The translations under genes were made by a program, and so were the position numbers. A stretch of DNA of 64,000 nt, taken from NCBI GenBank assembly GCA_020091685.1, contig CM034610.1:30903134-30967133 (forward strand), given 5' to 3'. The DNA comes from Lutjanus erythropterus. Lineage: Eukaryota > Chordata > Actinopteri > Lutjaniformes > Lutjanidae. The notes beneath the pieces were generated by a model, which was given only the letters and a program-made list of their open reading frames with translations, was not told the origin of the DNA and searched no databases. Positions 10,720 to 22,939 of the stretch are shown here, piece after piece; the stretch's first letter is position 1; each line of letters starts with the position of its first letter.

Positions 10720-12540
10720 TCTCTAGACTGCGCTAAAGGGTACTTGTATGAGACCCCAAGGGGTATGACTTTGTCTTATAAGGATGACCTGGGAATTAGA
10801 ACAGAGAGGGGAAGTCACACCCCTTCCTGTGGACCACCATGGAAAAAACTTTGGGAAAAATATTAAGTTATTTTTGATCCCATTTGAATTGTGCCATGAA
10901 CCACACATATGTGATGTTTGTCTTTTTAAAAGATCATTTTAAGCCTGGAAAGTTGTTTGTCATAAAACCGTTGAAGTAAAAGGCTATGAAGATAATTAGA
11001 AAGACTACAAACCCAGAAGTCTCTTAAGTGATGTCATGATTTCCTCCCTTCAAAAGCTAATGTTAGCTGCTGAAGTGTGTGTTTTTGTACTGAGATGTAG
11101 ACACACAACAGCAGTTCTTACTCATTCTTTCTCTTTACAGCTGAGAAAAAGGACTGTGAGTCTCTGAATAAAACACTTTAGGTAGGGGAGAGCAACAAAC
11201 CAAGACTTTCTTGACTTGTAAAATTATGTTTTAAATTGACAAATATAATATGAGTAATTCCTGGTAGAAGTTTTCTCTCACCATAGATTAATATTAATAT
11301 TTTTTTCCGACATTAGGTCCCATGGGGCACAGGAGAAAGGGTGTGACTTTGCCTCTCTGTGCTGGTCTACCGTATGATGATGGACAATATTCAGTAAAAA
11401 TACAGATTTTCAATATTGTATTTTCATGTAAATTTTGCTGCTTAACGTTGCTATAGCTACCAAGTGTCTCAGTAAATATGTTCTTCTGTGAAGTCAAAAA
11501 TGCTGCTATTGTTCTTTGAATATGCTTCTGAATGCTCCACACATTAGTATCACATCATTGGCTGTCTCCGTGGCAATTAAGCGACTTCAACTTTTTTTTT
11601 TTTGTCTTATGTAAATCTTATCTTGCTCGCCAAATCAAGAAAAATAAATCACCCCGCACCTGCGTCTTGTCATTAAGAAACCACGATTATACCATTTATT
11701 GGATTTCAGTGCCACTGGAGGACGGCTCCAAAACCACAACACTGGCATTAAGCAGAACTTGATCCAGCTGTCTTCACGCTCTTTAGCAGGTTTTAATTGG
11801 TGGGGAACAGGAGAGAGGAGCGCGGCAAAAACATCATTACAGGCTGAAACTACCACAACAGGGTATTGCTGAGATTTAATTACACCGGGCTATTGTTTAA
11901 TTTGCCTCTCAATGCTTCAATTAAGCAAAAAAGGGAATGTGAGGGTTCAGGTTTCAGGCTCATCTGGGCAGGAGAGGAGAGAGTTTCCCCAGTGAAGTTC
12001 ATATAACATCACACAGCGGAGATCAAATGGATTTGTCATCGTTTGACTAATGACAGGAAAGAGGAATAAACCCTATTAGAAAATCATCAAGAATCCCTGT
12101 GTCTCTGCTCATAGTCTTTGTGTGTGTTGTGTGTCTGCTGTAGAGAGGCCTCGGAGCTGATGCTGATGTATTTACTGGTATATTGAATGGTGCAGATGAT
12201 GTGATCTGAGGTTGATGGGCACTAAAAATAGCAAAATCTCTCCCTCTCTTCACAATAAAGGAATGTACAGAAACTCCTGGAACCATTTCCCTTATTAGTT
12301 TTGTAGTTATTCAATCTCCATCCCTTTTTCTCGCAAATAATATTCTTTAATCTGCATCCAAAGAAACATTTAGGCTGTAATTTCACTGAGGGAGTAATAG
12401 AGAAACTTTTAACTCACTGATGTGGAAGTAGAATCTCTGGGAGAAGATGGAAAGAGAACTCACACTGAAGAGTTTTCTTCCCAGAGAAGTTTTAAAGATT
12501 GTGTTGCAAGCAATAAATGTGTGTCCTGAGGTTGTCACAC
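10720..12540. other. Intergenic, no gene seen
   Basis: GGTATGACTTTGTC with GGGAAGTCACACCCC near 10760-10820, and GGGTGTGACTTTGCCTC near 11340, suggest a diverged inverted repeat about 560 bp apart, possibly a worn foldback element. Nothing coding was recognised. Confidence 0.4.
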
Positions 12541-12544
12541 AACA

Positions 12545-13500
12545 GAAACATGCTATTAACCACTCAGCCAAATCTGAAGGATTAAAAAATGGCTAAGTGT
12601 ATAAAATTAGGTCTCAAAATCATGAAAAAATGAGCACTTTTCTGTGCTCTGAAACACTGGGGGCATGTCCACTCTGCTGTCTCAGTGTCAACAGAGCAAG
12701 AGGACGGTGACAGGATGGCATTTTTCTTTCTTTTTTTTTTAAACATACATATTTTTATTGTTATTAAACATAGTACATCAGAATGTCATAATGACTTTGT
12801 TACAATATTTAGTTCTTTGAATTTCTTCTCTCCCTCCGGTCCCCAACCACTGATAAACTCTTAGTCATCATTGCCATCATACTAATAATGATAATATCAT
12901 TAATAAAGAATAAGGTACATATTCATGTATATAAAGGCATACATACTTGTGCATCAGCTAAATAAAACAAGTCAGTGTAATTGGAAAAAAACAGAAAAAA
13001 AACAAAACAAAAAAAAAACAAATAAAAAGACACCCAAAAATATTTTATATATTTTATGAAAGATATGGCTTATTTGACAGCTCATTAATGCAAAGGTTTA
13101 CAGATGGACAATGAACACCTAGCAATAAGACGCTTTGCTTGTATGAGGGGTTTTTTTTCTTGTGTCAGGTTGTTGGAACTGAAGTGAGCTGAAGTGAACT
13201 GCTGGACTTATTTGGACTGTACGTTTACAAGTGAGTTTCAAACCAAAAAATCCTGAACACAGAAATTGTGGAAAACAGTTTAACAATCTAACTCCACAAT
13301 TCAGTACTACATAGTTCTCAGTCTTTTCACATTTTCTATTTTCTGTTTTCTAACATGTGTACTATATCTAGAGGGAAAACTCCCTTTTTCCTTTACACAG
13401 ACATTAACATAGAGACAGTATGGTATTTTTTTTTTCTTCTATGTTAGGTTGTTGGCACTGAAGTGAGCTGAAGTGAACTGCTGGGCTGTTTTGGAAATGA
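12545..13500. repeat. Composite repeat block
   Basis: Pieces of the dispersed repeat of 3100-3310 flank about 470 bp that starts with a T-run (12721-12740) and reads like the reverse of a poly(A)-tailed retroelement end. Within the right part, the phrase CTGAAGTGAGCTGAAGTGAA occurs at about 13179 and again at about 13460, each after GGTTGTTGG, giving a ~281-bp duplicated unit. No protein-coding content. Confidence 0.4.
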
Positions 13501-13924
13501 TTCTTGGCTCTAATAAACATGAAGCAATATTTTTAAGTAAAATGTAACTGAAATATGTAAAACCAAAGTTTATTTTTTACAAAAGAGTAACCATAATCTG
13601 AATATGCTTAGTATAAACTGAATGCAAACAAATCAAGTAAACTTTATTTACTAGATCACACAAGGAGGGTGCGCGTCACACTCCAACACAGTTTGTAAAA
13701 TGTGTAAAAGTTTGCATTAACTTAATGAAATCTGTCTTAAGGTATTTAATTCATTCACACTGACTCAACTTGATAGAAAAACATTGTAATAAATGCAAGT
13801 CTTTACATTAAACTTATATAATAAAAAAATATGTTGAAAATGTACATATGATAAAAATACATAAAGTCAAGGATTTTAGGTTAATTATTTGTTTGGATGT
13901 GAGAGTTGCCAAAGGTATGTTTGT

Positions 13925-14204
13925 AACTGACTGAAACTGCTCACAACAAGATCTGTGGATTATCTTGAGTAACTTGGTCATGATTTTTGGAAGGAGACAC
14001 TATTTTTTTATGTTTTTTGTTTGGCACTTGAACACCACAGACCAAATGCTATTTAGTCCCATTATATGAGAGAGAAGGCAGACATCTCTATGCCCAAATC
14101 TCCAAGACTCTGCAGCTCACACCAAAATTATCTAGATGGGTAAATAACACTGCAGGCCAGGGGAAAAAATGTAGCTTTGATTTTGGGGTGAACTGTCTCT
14201 TTAA
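13925..14204 (-). mobile_element. TTAA foldback MITE, half copy A
   Basis: Contains the family phrases CTGAAACTGCTCACAACAAG, ATGATTTTTGGAAGGAGACA, GAAGGCAGACATCTCTATG and the terminal GGGGTGAACTGTCTCTTTAA. It ends at a TTAA (14201-14204). It matches one arm of the more complete copy at 35531-36254. Confidence 0.6.
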
Positions 14205-15950
14205 GCTTTGATAGGCGTATGTGCATGAATTATTTTAATGAAATAGACCACATAGTGGTTTCAAAGATAGGACTAACCATGCTGTCTAGGTGGTGTATGA
14301 TAGACAAGCAGGATATCTACACCTTCCACAGGATGTCTTTTCAGTATGTGTCAACATGCCCTCACTAACCATTACTTACTTTTGATGTCAAGATAAAAAT
14401 CTGTCTTTCAAAATCTGTGACTGTCTTATGAAGCTCCTCTTATCTGCCAGCAGTCCTGTGACATCTTTATGGATGTAGCTATAATCACAAGTGGCTGTGA
14501 TTCCATTAGATTCAGATTCACTTATCTGTCTCCTTGACACATCCAGTCACTGTGACAATACATTTTCTCCTCATAATGATCTGGAGGCTGCTGAGAAAAT
14601 GTATTCAATTTTTCTACAGATATTGCTGCCACATCTGATCTCTCCACACTTGAAATTCAGTATACTGTGGATTTTATGTGTTCATTGTGTGACTTTTAAT
14701 CATTTTCACTTTAGATTCCTCATTATTAACAAATCTAATGACTTACAGAGACACATGTCCTGTTTTTCTGAATTTCTCCAGTGTGAAACATCCCAGAATA
14801 ACCACGTAAAGCAGGATGGATTACCTCTATTCCCAATATTTGGATGAGGTCTTTGAATGTAATTCCTCAGTCTGCTTGTTGGGAATCTTCCATCGTCACA
14901 TCATGCAGATGGATCGTGTGATGTTCTCTTAATGTCCCGTGGTCACAAATCAGACCAGATCAATACCTACTTATTTACCACAGCTTAGTGTGGTCATGCA
15001 TTTCAGAATTTCTGTGTTCTTTATGCTCATAAACCTGCAACAACAAACAATGTTTTCTTTGTTTTTTTGTTTTGAAAGACAAGCATTGGATACTAAAAGC
15101 TATTTGCAGGGAAAAACTTTATGATTTCTTTGTTCTTTCCTGAAATATTCATAGTCAGGGCTGCGGTGTGTCTCTTCATCTTACTGCTGTGGACATATGT
15201 CCTGCTGGATCAATATACTCTGGACATAACTTATCAGCAATCAATATCTCAGGGCTTTAAAACAGGGCTTTTGGCAACCTTTATTTTACCCTGGGTAGAA
15301 TCGTTCTTTTTCAGTAGTGGTCTGAAACACATTCACATCTGGAAGCTCCAAAGTCACAATGTTAAACCACAGAAAAGGTTTAAAGGAAACTCAATTAGAC
15401 TTTACATAATGGACAAATTGAAATCAGACTAAGATAGATTACTGTTTTGGACAGAAATCTATCCGTAAGTTCAAAGAGAAACTGTGTGGGAGAAATATTT
15501 CTTTCTATTTCCATTGTCAATTTTTGGTCCAAAGAATTTTTATGTGAATGGGAACTCACCGGACTGCACACCACTTTGCATATTCAGTGAAGTTAACCTG
15601 GAAGCTAGAAATCTTATGTGACAGGCGAGCAACTCTCATTGGACTGAATGGGCACCATCTTTGTATTCACTATCTAGTTCTTTATAATATATCAATGCTG
15701 GAAGCAGACAGAAACAGCATGTTCCCTAATTAACATTTTGTCAAATGTAAAATGATATTTTGTGATTTCATATCATAAAATATCATCCGCCCAGTACATC
15801 TGTGCAGAGTCTCTTGCCATAGCACAGGTTGCCACACACAGTCAGTGAGCAGAGGTTTTGGTTCTGGTCTCTGTACAGGCATAATGGTACTTAAATTTGT
15901 CAATTTTACATTTGTTTCTGCAAAGATCAAATAAACATGATACAATGTGG
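14205..15950. other. Intergenic, no gene seen
   Basis: Several short plus-strand frames (14491-14847, 15121-15432) are open, but they are AT-driven, rich in Phe, Leu, Ile and Ser, and lack recognisable domains or exon borders. Confidence 0.45.
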
Positions 15951-15954
15951 AAAC

Positions 15955-16130
15955 TAGCAGGCTCTACAGATGTTAGCTGTTTCCCCTGCTTCCGGTCCTT
16001 TTTGCTAAGTTAGGCTAACCACATCCTGACTCCATTTTTGTTTCCATTTCTATTGGCACAGAAAGAGAGTAGGCCTATCCTCAAGTGTATTTCTCAATAT
16101 GTTGAGCCATTTCTTTAAAAAAAAAAAAAA
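15955..16130 (+). repeat. Interspersed repeat 'gttagctgtttcccctgc', copy 1
   Basis: GTTAGCTGTTTCCCCTGCTT, GCTAAGTTAGGCTAACCACA and TTCTCAATATGTTGAGCCAT match a common teleost repeat whose right end reads 'tgtcgaactattcctttaa'. It ends near an A-run at 16117-16134. A second copy is at 16800-16960. Confidence 0.5.
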
Positions 16131-16474
16131 AAAAGACGTTTTGAAAGTTTGACTTATTACTTTTCTATGCAGCATCTTTTTTAGCATCTTGAAATTAGCC
16201 TTCTAAGCTAACTCTGCCTCATTTAAGCAGATATTATACTTTATTATGCTTTTTATGATTTATCCTTTTTTTTTTTTATGCTATTTGTAGTGAACACTCA
16301 AACTTGTCCACGTGGCCACCATGCTGATCTACTGCACACGTGTGGAACACATCATCCAAGCCGACTCCAGAAAGTAATGTAAACAGAGCTACTGTCCGCC
16401 GCTGTCCATGTACGTGCTCAGATCAGAAGAGAACATCCACAGTATGAGGATGTTTGAGCGTACACTGCACATTC

Positions 16475-16800
16475 AGGGTAAAGGAAAAGATAAAGGTCAA
16501 CTTTATTGTGGCACATATAGACCTTCGATCAGATTCAGTCTCTGCGTACCAGAGACTGAAGTAGAGTAGTAGCAGTGAGCAGCCGCTGTGCAGCACCAGG
16601 GGAACAACTCTAGTTGTGTGCCAGCACCTTGATCAGGAGTACTGAGTGGAGAATTGATCTACTGTACATGTTTTTGATGTTTTGAAACCAAAGCATCCAC
16701 AGGAAACTGACACAAGCACGGGAAAAACATACAAACCTACAACATCCTTGCTGTGAAAAGACAGTGATAACCACTGTGCCACTGTGCTGATGATGAAGAT
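16475..16800 (+). repeat. Interspersed repeat with 'aaggtcaactttattg', copy 1
   Basis: It opens GATAAAGGTCAACTTTATTG and closes GTGATAACCACTGTGCCACT. The same opening and closing phrases occur at 44015-44250 in nrbf2 intron 1 (GATGGTCAACTTTATTGTC; GTGCTCACCACTGCACCACC). It is non-coding and its family name is not known to me. Confidence 0.55.
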
Positions 16801-16960
16801 AGGTTAGCTTTTTTTCCCCTGCCTCTAGTTTGTATGCTAAGCTAGGCTAACACCATGGATCTACTTCAGTTCCTGATACAAAGATGTAAAATTAATATCA
16901 ATTTCTCACTTGACTCAGAGTAGGACAAGCATGCTTTTAAAAAAAAAAAATTAAAAAAAT
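16800..16960 (+). repeat. Interspersed repeat 'gttagctgtttcccctgc', copy 2
   Basis: GTTAGCTTTTTTTCCCCTGC, GCTAAGCTAGGCTAACACCA and an A-rich right end parallel the copy at 15955-16130. Confidence 0.5.
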
Positions 16961-17029
16961 AAAATAAATAAATTTATGTTGCAGAAAATGTGGTTTGCCA
17001 TTTTAACACATAAGGCCAGTGCCAGCTCA

Positions 17030-17245
17030 GCGCACTCTTTGTAGCCAGTAATGGATATGACTTTTCATGTGTCCGCCACCTCCGTACTTCCTCTCCTCTG
17101 TGGCTTCCTCCCTCAGTTGAGTAAAAACTACAGACATGGCCATTATGGCTGATGTGTTGTCGCTCCTGTCTTGTCTCGTCCAGAGAACAAAGACACTGAG
17201 AGATTGACGACCTCTGTGTGTCTGTGATGAGACAGAGACTACCAT
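17030..17245 (+). repeat. Unnamed ~190-bp element, copy 1
   Basis: Shares an ordered set of phrases with 18800-18985 and, inverted, 22940-23125: AGCTCAGCG, CCACCTCC, CTGA.TGAGT, AAAACTACAGACATGGCC, ATTATGGCTGATGTGTTGTC, CTGTCTTGTCTCGTCCAGA, AAAGACACTGAGAG. The opposite strand is open across the core (DNTSAIMAMSVVF). I do not recognise the element. Confidence 0.6.
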
Positions 17246-17698
17246 CCTCATCACTGAGATTCTCATTTTCAAGAAAACTACAAAATTAAAAAAAAATGAG
17301 GCCAAAAGCTTGTTTTTGAAGCTGATGTCAGATATTGGTTTGAATAGGGTTAGCTCAGTCATCAAGACTGTATTCTGCTGCAGTGGAACCATTGATCAAG
17401 ACCATTAAACACTGATGCAAACAGTTGGGGTGCTTATGAGAAGCAAGAACGTACTTTAGTGGTAGATGCAATTATGTATTTAGAGAAAACTATGACAGTA
17501 CAATATGTGATCTGATATTAATCTGCATAGTGTAGACAAGCAGATGCAACCAGCAAATATGCTTCTGAACTTACTGACATTGTGATGATCCATAGTTAGA
17601 CACCAGCTCTACTCCAGGGCACCATGTCAGAAGAATTACTTGTTAAATAAAGGATACTTTAAACTTTAAATATTTTCAGCAGAACTCTTGAATTAAGT

Positions 17699-17822
17699 GC
17701 ACAATTTGGACATCTCTACAGCTGATATCTTCTAAACTCTGGAACTCACACCAAAAAAATCTGGATGGATAGACAGTACTACAGGTGTGTGTTTTTGATT
17801 TTCGGGTGAATTGTCCCTTCAA
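17699..17822 (-). mobile_element. TTAA foldback MITE, fragment B
   Basis: Carries GGACATCTCTACAGCTGATA, AACTCACACCAAAAAAATCT and the terminal GGGTGAATTGTCCCTTCAAG, diverged from the terminus of the family at 35531-36254. Confidence 0.55.
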
Positions 17823-17999
17823 GAATATATGTGACTATACAGTGTGAAAATAAAACAAATGAAAGACTATGGTGAATGATGAAGTCTTCTCCTTGCTAAT
17901 TTTGAAAGTGTTAAGTCAGGTCAGTTTGATATTTTTACTGCAGCTTTGTTGGTAGAGAGTGTGACGTTTTAGAAAACATACTCATGTGTTAAACTGTAT

Positions 18000-18420
18000 A
18001 AGCACTCACTAAGATTCATAATGCTTTATAACAATAATCATCACACATTATATATTATTTATAATGGCTTACAAGATCAAGTATGATAATACTTCATAAT
18101 CACATTTTTTGTCAAGGCTCATAGTGCATTATAATTCTATTTGTTTATTATTATCACTGCATTATAATGTGATTATAAATTATTCTGAGTGGGCACTGAG
18201 TTCTTTAAGAAAAGTCATGAAGCTGATACAATACATCACAAGCTGTTTATAAGTCACAATAAATGGTCATTGTTTGATTTAAGTTAAAAGGAGGGGGTGG
18301 AATACATAAAAGATAATAAATAAAAATGTAAGTGAATGACCGGCAGTTATGAAGTATTATGATACCTGTCCTTATAAGTGATTATAAAATGAAGTGAATT
18401 AAGAACCATCATTTAACAAT
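18000..18420. repeat. AT-rich repeat with recurrent ATTATAA words
   Basis: Phrases such as TCATAATGCTTTATAA, AGTGCATTATAATTC and GCATTATAATGTGATTATAA recur in both orientations over 400 bp. This matches a common fish non-coding repeat type rather than a gene. Confidence 0.4.
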
Positions 18421-18423
18421 ACT

Positions 18424-18480
18424 TTAAAGGGACAGTTCACCCCATTAGTATCCTAGGGAGTGTTACCCAAAGATGCACTC
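18424..18480 (+). mobile_element. TTAA foldback MITE, terminal stub
   Basis: TTTAAAGGGACAGTTCACCC is the canonical outer end of the family seen at 35531-36254. Only the first ~25 bp are clear. Confidence 0.5.
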
Positions 18481-18799
18481 CAGTTTTTTCTTCCTTTTTT
18501 GATTGATTTATAGAACCAAAAATCACAAATTACAGTAGAGCATCCTCTATTCTTAAACCATCGATTTAGACATGGAAAAACAAAATACCAAAATAAAATA
18601 AAAAATTACAAGGAAAGATTTTTTTTAAAAGTGTCCTAAAGGAAAAACAGATTAAATTCTATGTGAATTCTACAGTCTTTAGCTGCACTGTACAATAAAT
18701 TTGTCATAAATCGGCTCTACATGTACAAACATGATCCTGGTGTGGTTCAAACCTCCAGTACAGGCAACCATGTGGACAACTAACTGCTTGATGAAAGCT

Positions 18800-18985
18800 C
18801 AGCGTAACGCTTGTCGTCCACCTCCCTTCTTCCTCTGCCTTCCTCTCTGCCGCTGACTGAGTTCCTGCTGCAGAAGAAAACTACAGACGAGGCCATTATG
18901 GCTGACGAGTTGTCATCCCCGTCGTGTCCCGTCCAGACAGACAAAGACAGAGGATCCTGTTGAACGGCTCTGTGATGATGAGACA
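18800..18985 (+). repeat. Unnamed ~190-bp element, copy 2
   Basis: Second copy of the element at 17030-17245, same orientation, about 1.75 kb on: AGCTCAGCG, CCACCTCC, CTGACTGAGTTCCTGC, AAAACTACAGACGAGGCCAT, TATGGCTGACGAGTTGTC, GTGTCCCGTCCAGACAGAC, AAAGACAGAGG. The opposite strand reads DNSSAIMASSVVF. Confidence 0.6.
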
Positions 18986-18989
18986 CTGG

Positions 18990-19734
18990 CGGTCTCCTGT
19001 CTGCCTCAGCAGGGCCTCAGGATGCAGCACAGAGCAGCAGCTACATTCACTCCCATTCACTGTGGCAGCCTGTGATGGAAGGCCTGTTAATGTTCAACCA
19101 CAGACAGGAACTGACGCAGAGCTTCTGCCAGGGAACCACACACCCCCTCAGAACACCAGTACACCTCCTCATTGGTTTATTCATTGTCCTTTGATTAAAT
19201 CTAACAGAATATAATATTATGTTTGATTAAGCATCAATTACCTTGTAATTACTATATATAAATACTAACATAAATATATGGAAAAATAATACACATGCAT
19301 ATATAGACAGGTATATTGTGCTATATAATACGCATACATCGTAACACTAGATTGATACAAGTGCAATTTCAGCATCACACTGTCCCCCTGCTGATGTCCC
19401 AGTACCAGGGTATGGGAGTGCTGGTGGAACTGGGAGACTCATCCGTCTTCCAGGTGACAGTCAGTACTACTCCACCAGGCCTCCTCCCAGCGTGCAGCTC
19501 CACATGTCCTGTTGCCCCCTGCTGCTGTCTATCTCACTGTCCTCTCAGAGAGACGATCAGTCCATCTATCCTGCTGACCTACACTCTAGTCCAGAGGAAC
19601 ATATCTTCACATCGGCTAGACGAGGACTGGACATACATGTTTTTCAGAGGATGAATGTTTTGACCTCAGGACTTTGATTTAGTTTTATCATTATCATCAT
19701 CATCATTCCACTTCTGGAGCACATTCATGAAAGA
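18990..19734. other. Intergenic, no gene seen
   Basis: Overlapping open frames at 18924-19677 show no known domain, and frames on the same strand overlap each other. The GC content is locally higher than in the neighbouring AT-rich repeats. Confidence 0.4.
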
Positions 19735-20085
19735 GGGGACATTTCTTTTATATAATAAGAATAAAAATAAACTTTACTTGTTCCCAAAGGACTTTATAAT
19801 AAAGAAATTACATGCACCAATTGTTTTACATAAATAATGTAAAATAAGATGATAAAAAAAAACACATGTAAAAATAAGATAAGAACAGGATACATAGAAT
19901 TTGCCTTCACAGAGGTAAAAACCCACTTGTAAAGTAAACAGTAAAGTAAAAGTAATATAAAAATAGGGATAAACAAAGACTGATGACATAAGATGGAATA
20001 TGATGACGCAAAGTTAAAGTTAAAAAAAGAGTATATAAAATGTATAAAATAAAACAAAATACAACATTTAAAAAGACTAAAAGCT
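19735..20085. repeat. AT-rich interspersed repeat
   Basis: AAACTTTACTTGTTCCCAAA followed by long A-rich text with AGTAAAGTAAAAGTAATATA resembles the common fish repeat type also seen at 23325-23595 and 43045-43210. Minus-strand frames here are Phe/Ile/Leu-rich artefacts. Confidence 0.4.
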
Positions 20086-20119
20086 AAAGTGAAGAGATTT
20101 GTTTTTAGCTTTCTTTTAA

Positions 20120-20630
20120 AGACCCCCTCCAGTGAAAGTTATGTTTTTAACCTCGTTAATATGTCCATGTGGTGTTTTCATGTGTTACTAAACATACCTG
20201 GAGTGACATAAGCAGTAAACAGCATGACTGAGCATTTCTTGCTTTGAAACTGCAGTGAGCAGAGGCAGTCTCAAAAAACCACATTCAGTCAGGCTGGGTA
20301 TATGATTTCATAAACAGAGGGGGCGGTGCTATAATACATATCATGAGCAGCGATGCACAGCCCACAGCAGAAGCCAGATGTAGCTAGTTACAGCGATTAG
20401 CTCGCAAAACAGAGGAGAAGCCAAGTACAGCTTCAGGGTAAGTGTGGGGGTCGGGGGTGTGGGGTGTGTATGGAGAGGGCGGGGATGATTTGCATACTCA
20501 TTAATCCTTGAATACTACATTTTAACAAGGTATTTGAACTTATTTTGAAAAAAAAAAAAACATATCAGACACAATTTATTACTTCTTGATGAACATTTTA
20601 GATTTTTTAAAACATGACAGGAGGTGGACT
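20120..20630. mobile_element. TTAA-flanked MITE, 511 bp
   Basis: Bounded by TTAA at 20116-20119 and 20631-20634. Left end AGACCCCCTCCAGTG; right end, read inward on the other strand, AGTCCACCTCCTGTC. A TTAA target is typical of piggyBac and Kolobok superfamilies; which one is unclear. The interior carries GGGGGCGGTGC and a G-rich cluster at 20446-20485. No transposase. Confidence 0.6.
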
Positions 20631-20639
20631 TTAAATATA

Positions 20640-21249
20640 TTTAGCGCACTGGCTTCTCTGATACTGAGAGGATAGTGTGTTCACTAGTTTTGGGGCATAA
20701 TGCCGACCTCAGCTTTCTTTCAGCTGTTTCAGGGAACCTGAACCTGGGAGCCTGAAGGCAAGTAGGGAACAATATCAGCCGAATACTTTGAAAGCCACCA
20801 GTTTCCAAAGCCACCAGAGAACACAGGAGTTGTCAGTCTACAACTGCCTCAATCGATTAGTTTGTCTGTGTTATTGTGTGACTTTGGTGAATCTGAACTA
20901 ACCTCAGAAAACACCAAAGTTGCATAAAAATACAAACGAACTAATCAATCACAGCAGTGGAAGATCAGTAACTTCCATGTCCTACAGAAAATTATATGAG
21001 TGGAGTCTACTGGCTTGAAAAGCTGTGCAAATATCCTAAATATAGCACACAGATGCATTGCTTAGCTTCCAACACTGATACTGCTGCTGCTTTTCCAGAC
21101 TGGGGTGTGTCAACCACCACCTACTGCAGGTAATACACTCAAGTACCTCATACAACCACACTTCAAAAGTACAAACTATCCCTTTATGTATTGAAGTTCA
21201 TTACTAAACAACTCAGACCTAACATCACCTTTGTTCAGCAAGGACATTA

Positions 21250-21250
<1 letters not shown>
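20640..21250. other. Intergenic, no gene seen
   Basis: Non-coding text without a recognised repeat family. Confidence 0.4.

Positions 21251-21305
<55 letters not shown>
21251..21305. repeat. (GT)27 microsatellite
   Basis: Uninterrupted GT run of about 55 bp. Confidence 0.95.
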
Positions 21306-21307
<2 letters not shown>

Positions 21308-21654
21308 GCCCCCTGCTGTTTCCTTTCTCCTTCTCCCCCAGGACTGCCATTCAGCAGGCAGTACAGAGTAAATCAGCTCATCTGTCTGTGTTAGTGAAAG
21401 TCACTCTGTCACTTGGTCCCAGAATGTTTCAAAAGCTTGTGTGCACATGTGCCAGCCCATCATAAGATATATATCTGCACCTATTTTAGGTTTAGCAGCC
21501 TATCCAGGTACTTCTGCCGCATGAAAACAACCACTCTGATTCCAAGGTCAGTGCCAATTTAAACACAGAAACCAAGAAAACTGTATAGTTTTTTATCTGT
21601 TAGGAGCCCAAATCCTCTGGCCGGTCAGGTGAACAGTTATGCTATATCTTTGTT

Positions 21655-22445
21655 ACCTTTCTTATTTTATTTTTATTTCCCTTTTATTTAACCAGGGTGT
21701 CCCATTGAGATTCAAAATATCTTTAAGAAGAGAGACCTGGCCAAGGCAGCAGCCAATCACAACATATTAAAATGCAACAAATACAACATGTTAAAAATCC
21801 ACAATAAAACAACAAGAGCTATTCAAACATAGTGACCTCTCAAGATAAACAAGCACGTCTCCATCACCACATCCTGTATGATGCCCATACGTTTATCAGT
21901 GGATACCAGTGAATCTAATTCAAGATCTTTTTGGAGATTGCTCCATGCCCATAGTGCTTAGTAGGAAAATAAAGTTTCCCCAGATCAGTTAAAACACAGG
22001 GTACATTAAAAAGTTACCAGTTGAAGCAGCGCAGCTGGTAACCACCCGAGCTGACACAAAGGAGAAAACAGAGGGAAGCTGAAAGTTTGCCCAGTATCGA
22101 TTTATAGATGAAAATATACCAGTGCTGTTGTCTGCAAGTGGTCAGTGACGTCTGCAGTGATAAATGAGGGACTGTGCATTTGTAAGGAAACATAAGGATG
22201 CATGGTACACTGAATCAAGGCTATATAAGATGGAGGGGGCTGCAGACATTATCAATATGTCATATGTGCATTAAATGAAAGCTTGTCATGTATCCATGTA
22301 CCCAAGCACTTGTACGAAGGAACCCTCTCAATGGATTCACCATCAGATGTGAAAATGCTAAAATCACCAGGCACCTGCGAGCAAACTTTCTGAGCTTTTA
22401 CAACCAATTTTAAAGTCAGCAAAGTGGTTTGTAGTGACCGACTAC
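21655..22445 (-). mobile_element. L2/Rex1-like LINE, 3' end
   Basis: Read on the minus strand, decayed protein text shows LDSVYHASLCFLTNAQSLIY then HCRRH, followed by SSINRYWANFQLPSV. This matches the C-terminal region of fish L2/Rex-type reverse transcriptases ('LDSVYHAALRFIT...THHC'). Many stops and frame changes are present. The 3' tail reads GGCCAGGTCTCTCTTC, AATCTCAATGGGACACCCTG and GTTAAATAAAAG, the usual tail of such elements. No full-length element. Confidence 0.55.
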
Positions 22446-22935
22446 GGGGAACATGACATGGATAAAAATAAAAGAAACAGGGGTCCTTTCAGTCTGTCTC
22501 CATCAAAGTGGATGAACCTGACATACAACCTCCTTACTGAATCCTCAGGTGATGTATTTTCACATCTGTCACTTTTTATATTGTTAAGACACTTTATTTA
22601 GCTGTTTTTGCAGTCTGTTGAACCTAACTCAATCCTAAAAGCAGCTGTTTACAGTAGCAACATATTTATTTTCTCACAGTTCCACCATCACTAAAACTTT
22701 TCACTGATTCACTTTGATCTACAGTCACAGTCGGTTCACGTTATTTACTCAGTAACATCATTAACTAACCTGTGATAAAGTGCAGACACACATACTGCCT
22801 GACTGTTTTTACAGTGCTTGTTTTCACCTAAAGGGGGTATGGTCGTGGGTTGTGGTTTGCCTGGTCACACTAATCAAAAATGTTGTGCCTTTTAATGCAG
22901 ATGTGGAGCTGTCTGACAGAACTCTGCACCTCCTA
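22446..22935. other. Intergenic, no gene seen
   Basis: No coding or repeat signal recognised apart from the edge of the element copy that follows. Confidence 0.4.
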
Positions 22936-22939
22936 ATGC

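Noticed and set aside
15121..15432. Hydrophobic 103-codon frame starting MISLFFPEIFIVRAAVCLFI
   Set aside because: Looks like a membrane protein, but the composition follows the local AT-rich sequence and no upstream or downstream exon or family could be found.
21191..21465. Frames with long Cys-Val runs
   Set aside because: Translations of the (GT)n microsatellite.
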